A stretch of 64,000 nt of DNA from Archivesica marissinica (taxonomy: Eukaryota; Mollusca; Bivalvia; Venerida; Vesicomyidae). Positions 52,801-55,800 of the stretch are shown here, in pieces. Under the pieces are notes generated by a model. That model was not told where the DNA came from. It made no database searches and was given only the letters and a program-made list of their open reading frames with translations. The DNA lies in NCBI GenBank assembly GCA_014843695.1, contig CM026390.1:55001294-55065293 (forward strand). The letters are read 5' to 3'. Within the stretch, counting starts at the first letter, position 1; every line of letters starts with the position of its first letter. A program made the translations under genes and the position numbers.

Positions 52801-55800
52801 AGTTTCATGACTTCAGTGCTTCTGTTCCAGTTGTATGACTTCAATGCTTTCTGTTTCAGTTGCATGACTTCAGTGCTTCTCTTTCACTTGCATGACTTCA
52901 GTGCTTTCTGTTTCAGTTGTATGAGTTCAGTGCTTTCTGTTCCAGTTTCATGACTTCAGTGCTTCTGTTCCAGTTGTATGACTTCAGTGCTTTCTGTTCC
53001 AGTTGTATGAGTTCAGTGCTTTCTGTTTCAGTTGTATGACTTCAGTGCTTCTGTTTCAGTTGTATGACTTCAGTGCTTTCTGTTTCAATTGTATGACTTC
53101 AGTGCTTTCTGTTTCAGTTGTATGACTTCAGTGCTTTCAGTTTCAGTTGTATGACTTCAGTGCCTCTGTTCCAGTTTCATGATTTCAGTGCTTCTGTTCC
53201 AGTTGTATGACTTCAGTGCTTTCTGTTCCAGTTTCATGACTTCAGTGCTTCTGTTCCAGTTGTATGACTTCAGTGCTTTCTGTTTCAGTTGTATGACTTC
53301 AGTGCTTTCTGTTCCAGTTTCATGACTTCAGTGCTTCTGTACCAGTTTCATGACTTCAGTGCTTCTGTTCCAGTTGTATGACTTCAGTGCTTTCTGTTTC
53401 AGTTGCATGACTTCAGTGCTTCTGTTTCACTTGCATGACTTCAGTGCTTTCTGTTTCAGTTGTATGAGTTCAGTGCTTTCTGCTTCAGTTGTATGACTTC
53501 AGTGCTTTCTGTTTCAGTTGTATGACTTCAGTGCTTTCTGTTCCAGTTGTATGACTTCAGTGCTTTCTGTTTCAGTTGTATGACTTCAGTGCTTCTGTTT
53601 CAGTTGTATGACTTCAGTGCTTTCTGTTTCAGTTGTATGACTTCAGTGCTTTCTGTTTCAGTTGTATGACTTCAGTGCTTCTGTTTCAGTTGTATGACTT
53701 CAGTGCTTTCTGTTTCAGTTGTATGACTTCAGTGCTCCGAATGAGTGTCCCTGTACCATCAGTTATCATCCATCCAGACAGATCTTTGCATGTGGGTTTG
53801 AGAATGGAATTGTACGAGTATTTAATGTACAGACGACCAGTCTGCTTGCAGAACACAAGTAAGTGTTTGAGTATTTAATGTTCTGACAACCAGTCTGTTT
53901 GAGGATCACAAGTAAATGTTTGAGTATTTAATGTACAGACGACCAGTCTGCTTGAGGATCACAAGTAAATGTTTGAGTATTTAATGTTCTGACAACCAGT
54001 CTGCTTGCAGAACACAAGTAAATGTTTGAGTATTTAATGTTCTGACAATCAGTCTGTTTGAGGATCACAAGTAAATGTTTGAGTATTTAATGTTCTGACA
54101 ACCAGTCTGCTTGCAGAACACAAGTAAGTGTTTGAGTATTTAATGTACAGACGACCAGTCTGCTTGAGGATCACAAGTAAATTTTGAGTATTTAATGTAC
54201 AGATGACCAGTCTACTTGAGGATCACAAGTAAGTGTTTGAGTATTTAATGTTCTGACAACCAGTCTGCTTGCAGATCACAAGTAAATGTTTGAGTATTTA
54301 ATGTTCTGACAACCAGTCTGCTTGAGGATCACAAGTAAATGTTTGAGTATTTAATGTACAGACAACCAGTCTACATGCAGAACACAAGTATTTAATGTTC
54401 TGATACTGTGCTGTTTATGAAATTCACATTTGTGATTTATTTATTAATTCTAAGACATTTAGTCTTTCGGATGAAATGATTATCAGTTAGCGATCTTCAA
54501 TATTTCGTACAGATGGTACTGGTTCTTCACGTAATGTTAGTTTAAACTTTATTTATTTTACACACGTAATGTTAGTTTAAACTTTATTTATTTTACAACG
54601 TTTGCATAGCAAGTTCTAACAACTTATATTAATCACTCTCGTTGGCGCGGATGAAAGCGTATATGTGGTCATTCGTGTGGGAGGAAACCGGAGTACCCGG
54701 AGAAAACCCACCTGTCCAATCTGGCGACCACCGTACCATCTCGCATACTGCCCGGTCTGAGGATTGAACCCGGGGTGCATTGGTGAGAAGCGAGCGCGCT
54801 AATCACTGCACTGATCGGACAGCCGATGGTCACTACAGTTGTATGTCTTTGTCTTACAGACAACACCGAGGGAAGGTGACTGGTTTATCATTCAACCCTA
54901 ATGGAGATTATCTATACAGTTCGTGTTCTCTTGGCTCACTAGCCGTGTATGACTCCACATCAGAGAACTATCCACTACTACGTCTCCTAGGTAATACAGT
55001 AGCCAGGGGAGAGAGGTACTGCCCTGACGCCCTGGCTGTGAGCCCGGATGGACGGCGGGTAGCGTTTATCGGGCCCTCGGAGTACACAGTAACTATTGTG
55101 GATTCCAAGTCTCTGGATGAGGTCAGTAAACATGATATATTGACTTGAGTGTTTAATGCCTGCCGGTCGAGTTGTAATTATTATGCTTATTACCGTAACC
55201 AGAATGAGTCCATGGATATTAGGGGTCTGAGCTGCAGTAAATGTTCTAAAACTAGAATTAGAACAGGGGGCTTGTTTCACTGACACTCTGGTCATGTCTT
55301 CACCCCACCCCCACCGAGAAAACATGTATTTTATTATTAATTTATTAATCTTGCCAATTGCAAAAAGCGTTATTGAATAATATATATTATTTTACAAAAT
55401 CAAAGACGACAACTGTTGACTTGCATGTAAGTCTCTGTGGCGCAGATGGAACATAGTTAGCCTAGTAACCAATATTTTGTGAGTTGGAATCACATTTTTG
55501 CTTCTACTTTATTTCTATTTATTTTCTATTCATTTATCTTAAATGATACAATTCACGGAATCGTTGCAAAACATGACATATTCCATGATATTGATTTTAA
55601 ATTGTCAAACCGTTTTCTGGATGTATTAATCAGTTCATGTATATTGTGTTTACAAATGTATCTTTATATATATTATGCATGTATAATAAGAAGTATGTTT
55701 CGTTACTTACTTTCTGCCAGAACAACCAACTGAAGTTTAGTTTAAACTTTATTTATTTTACAATGATTACGAAGCAAGTTCTAACAACTTATATTAAACA

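Noticed and set aside
54780..55148. A separate intronless gene with its own Met
   Set aside because: The upstream part is SINE A sequence. Only 54860-55121 is coding, as WDR90 exon 19 with clear splice sites.
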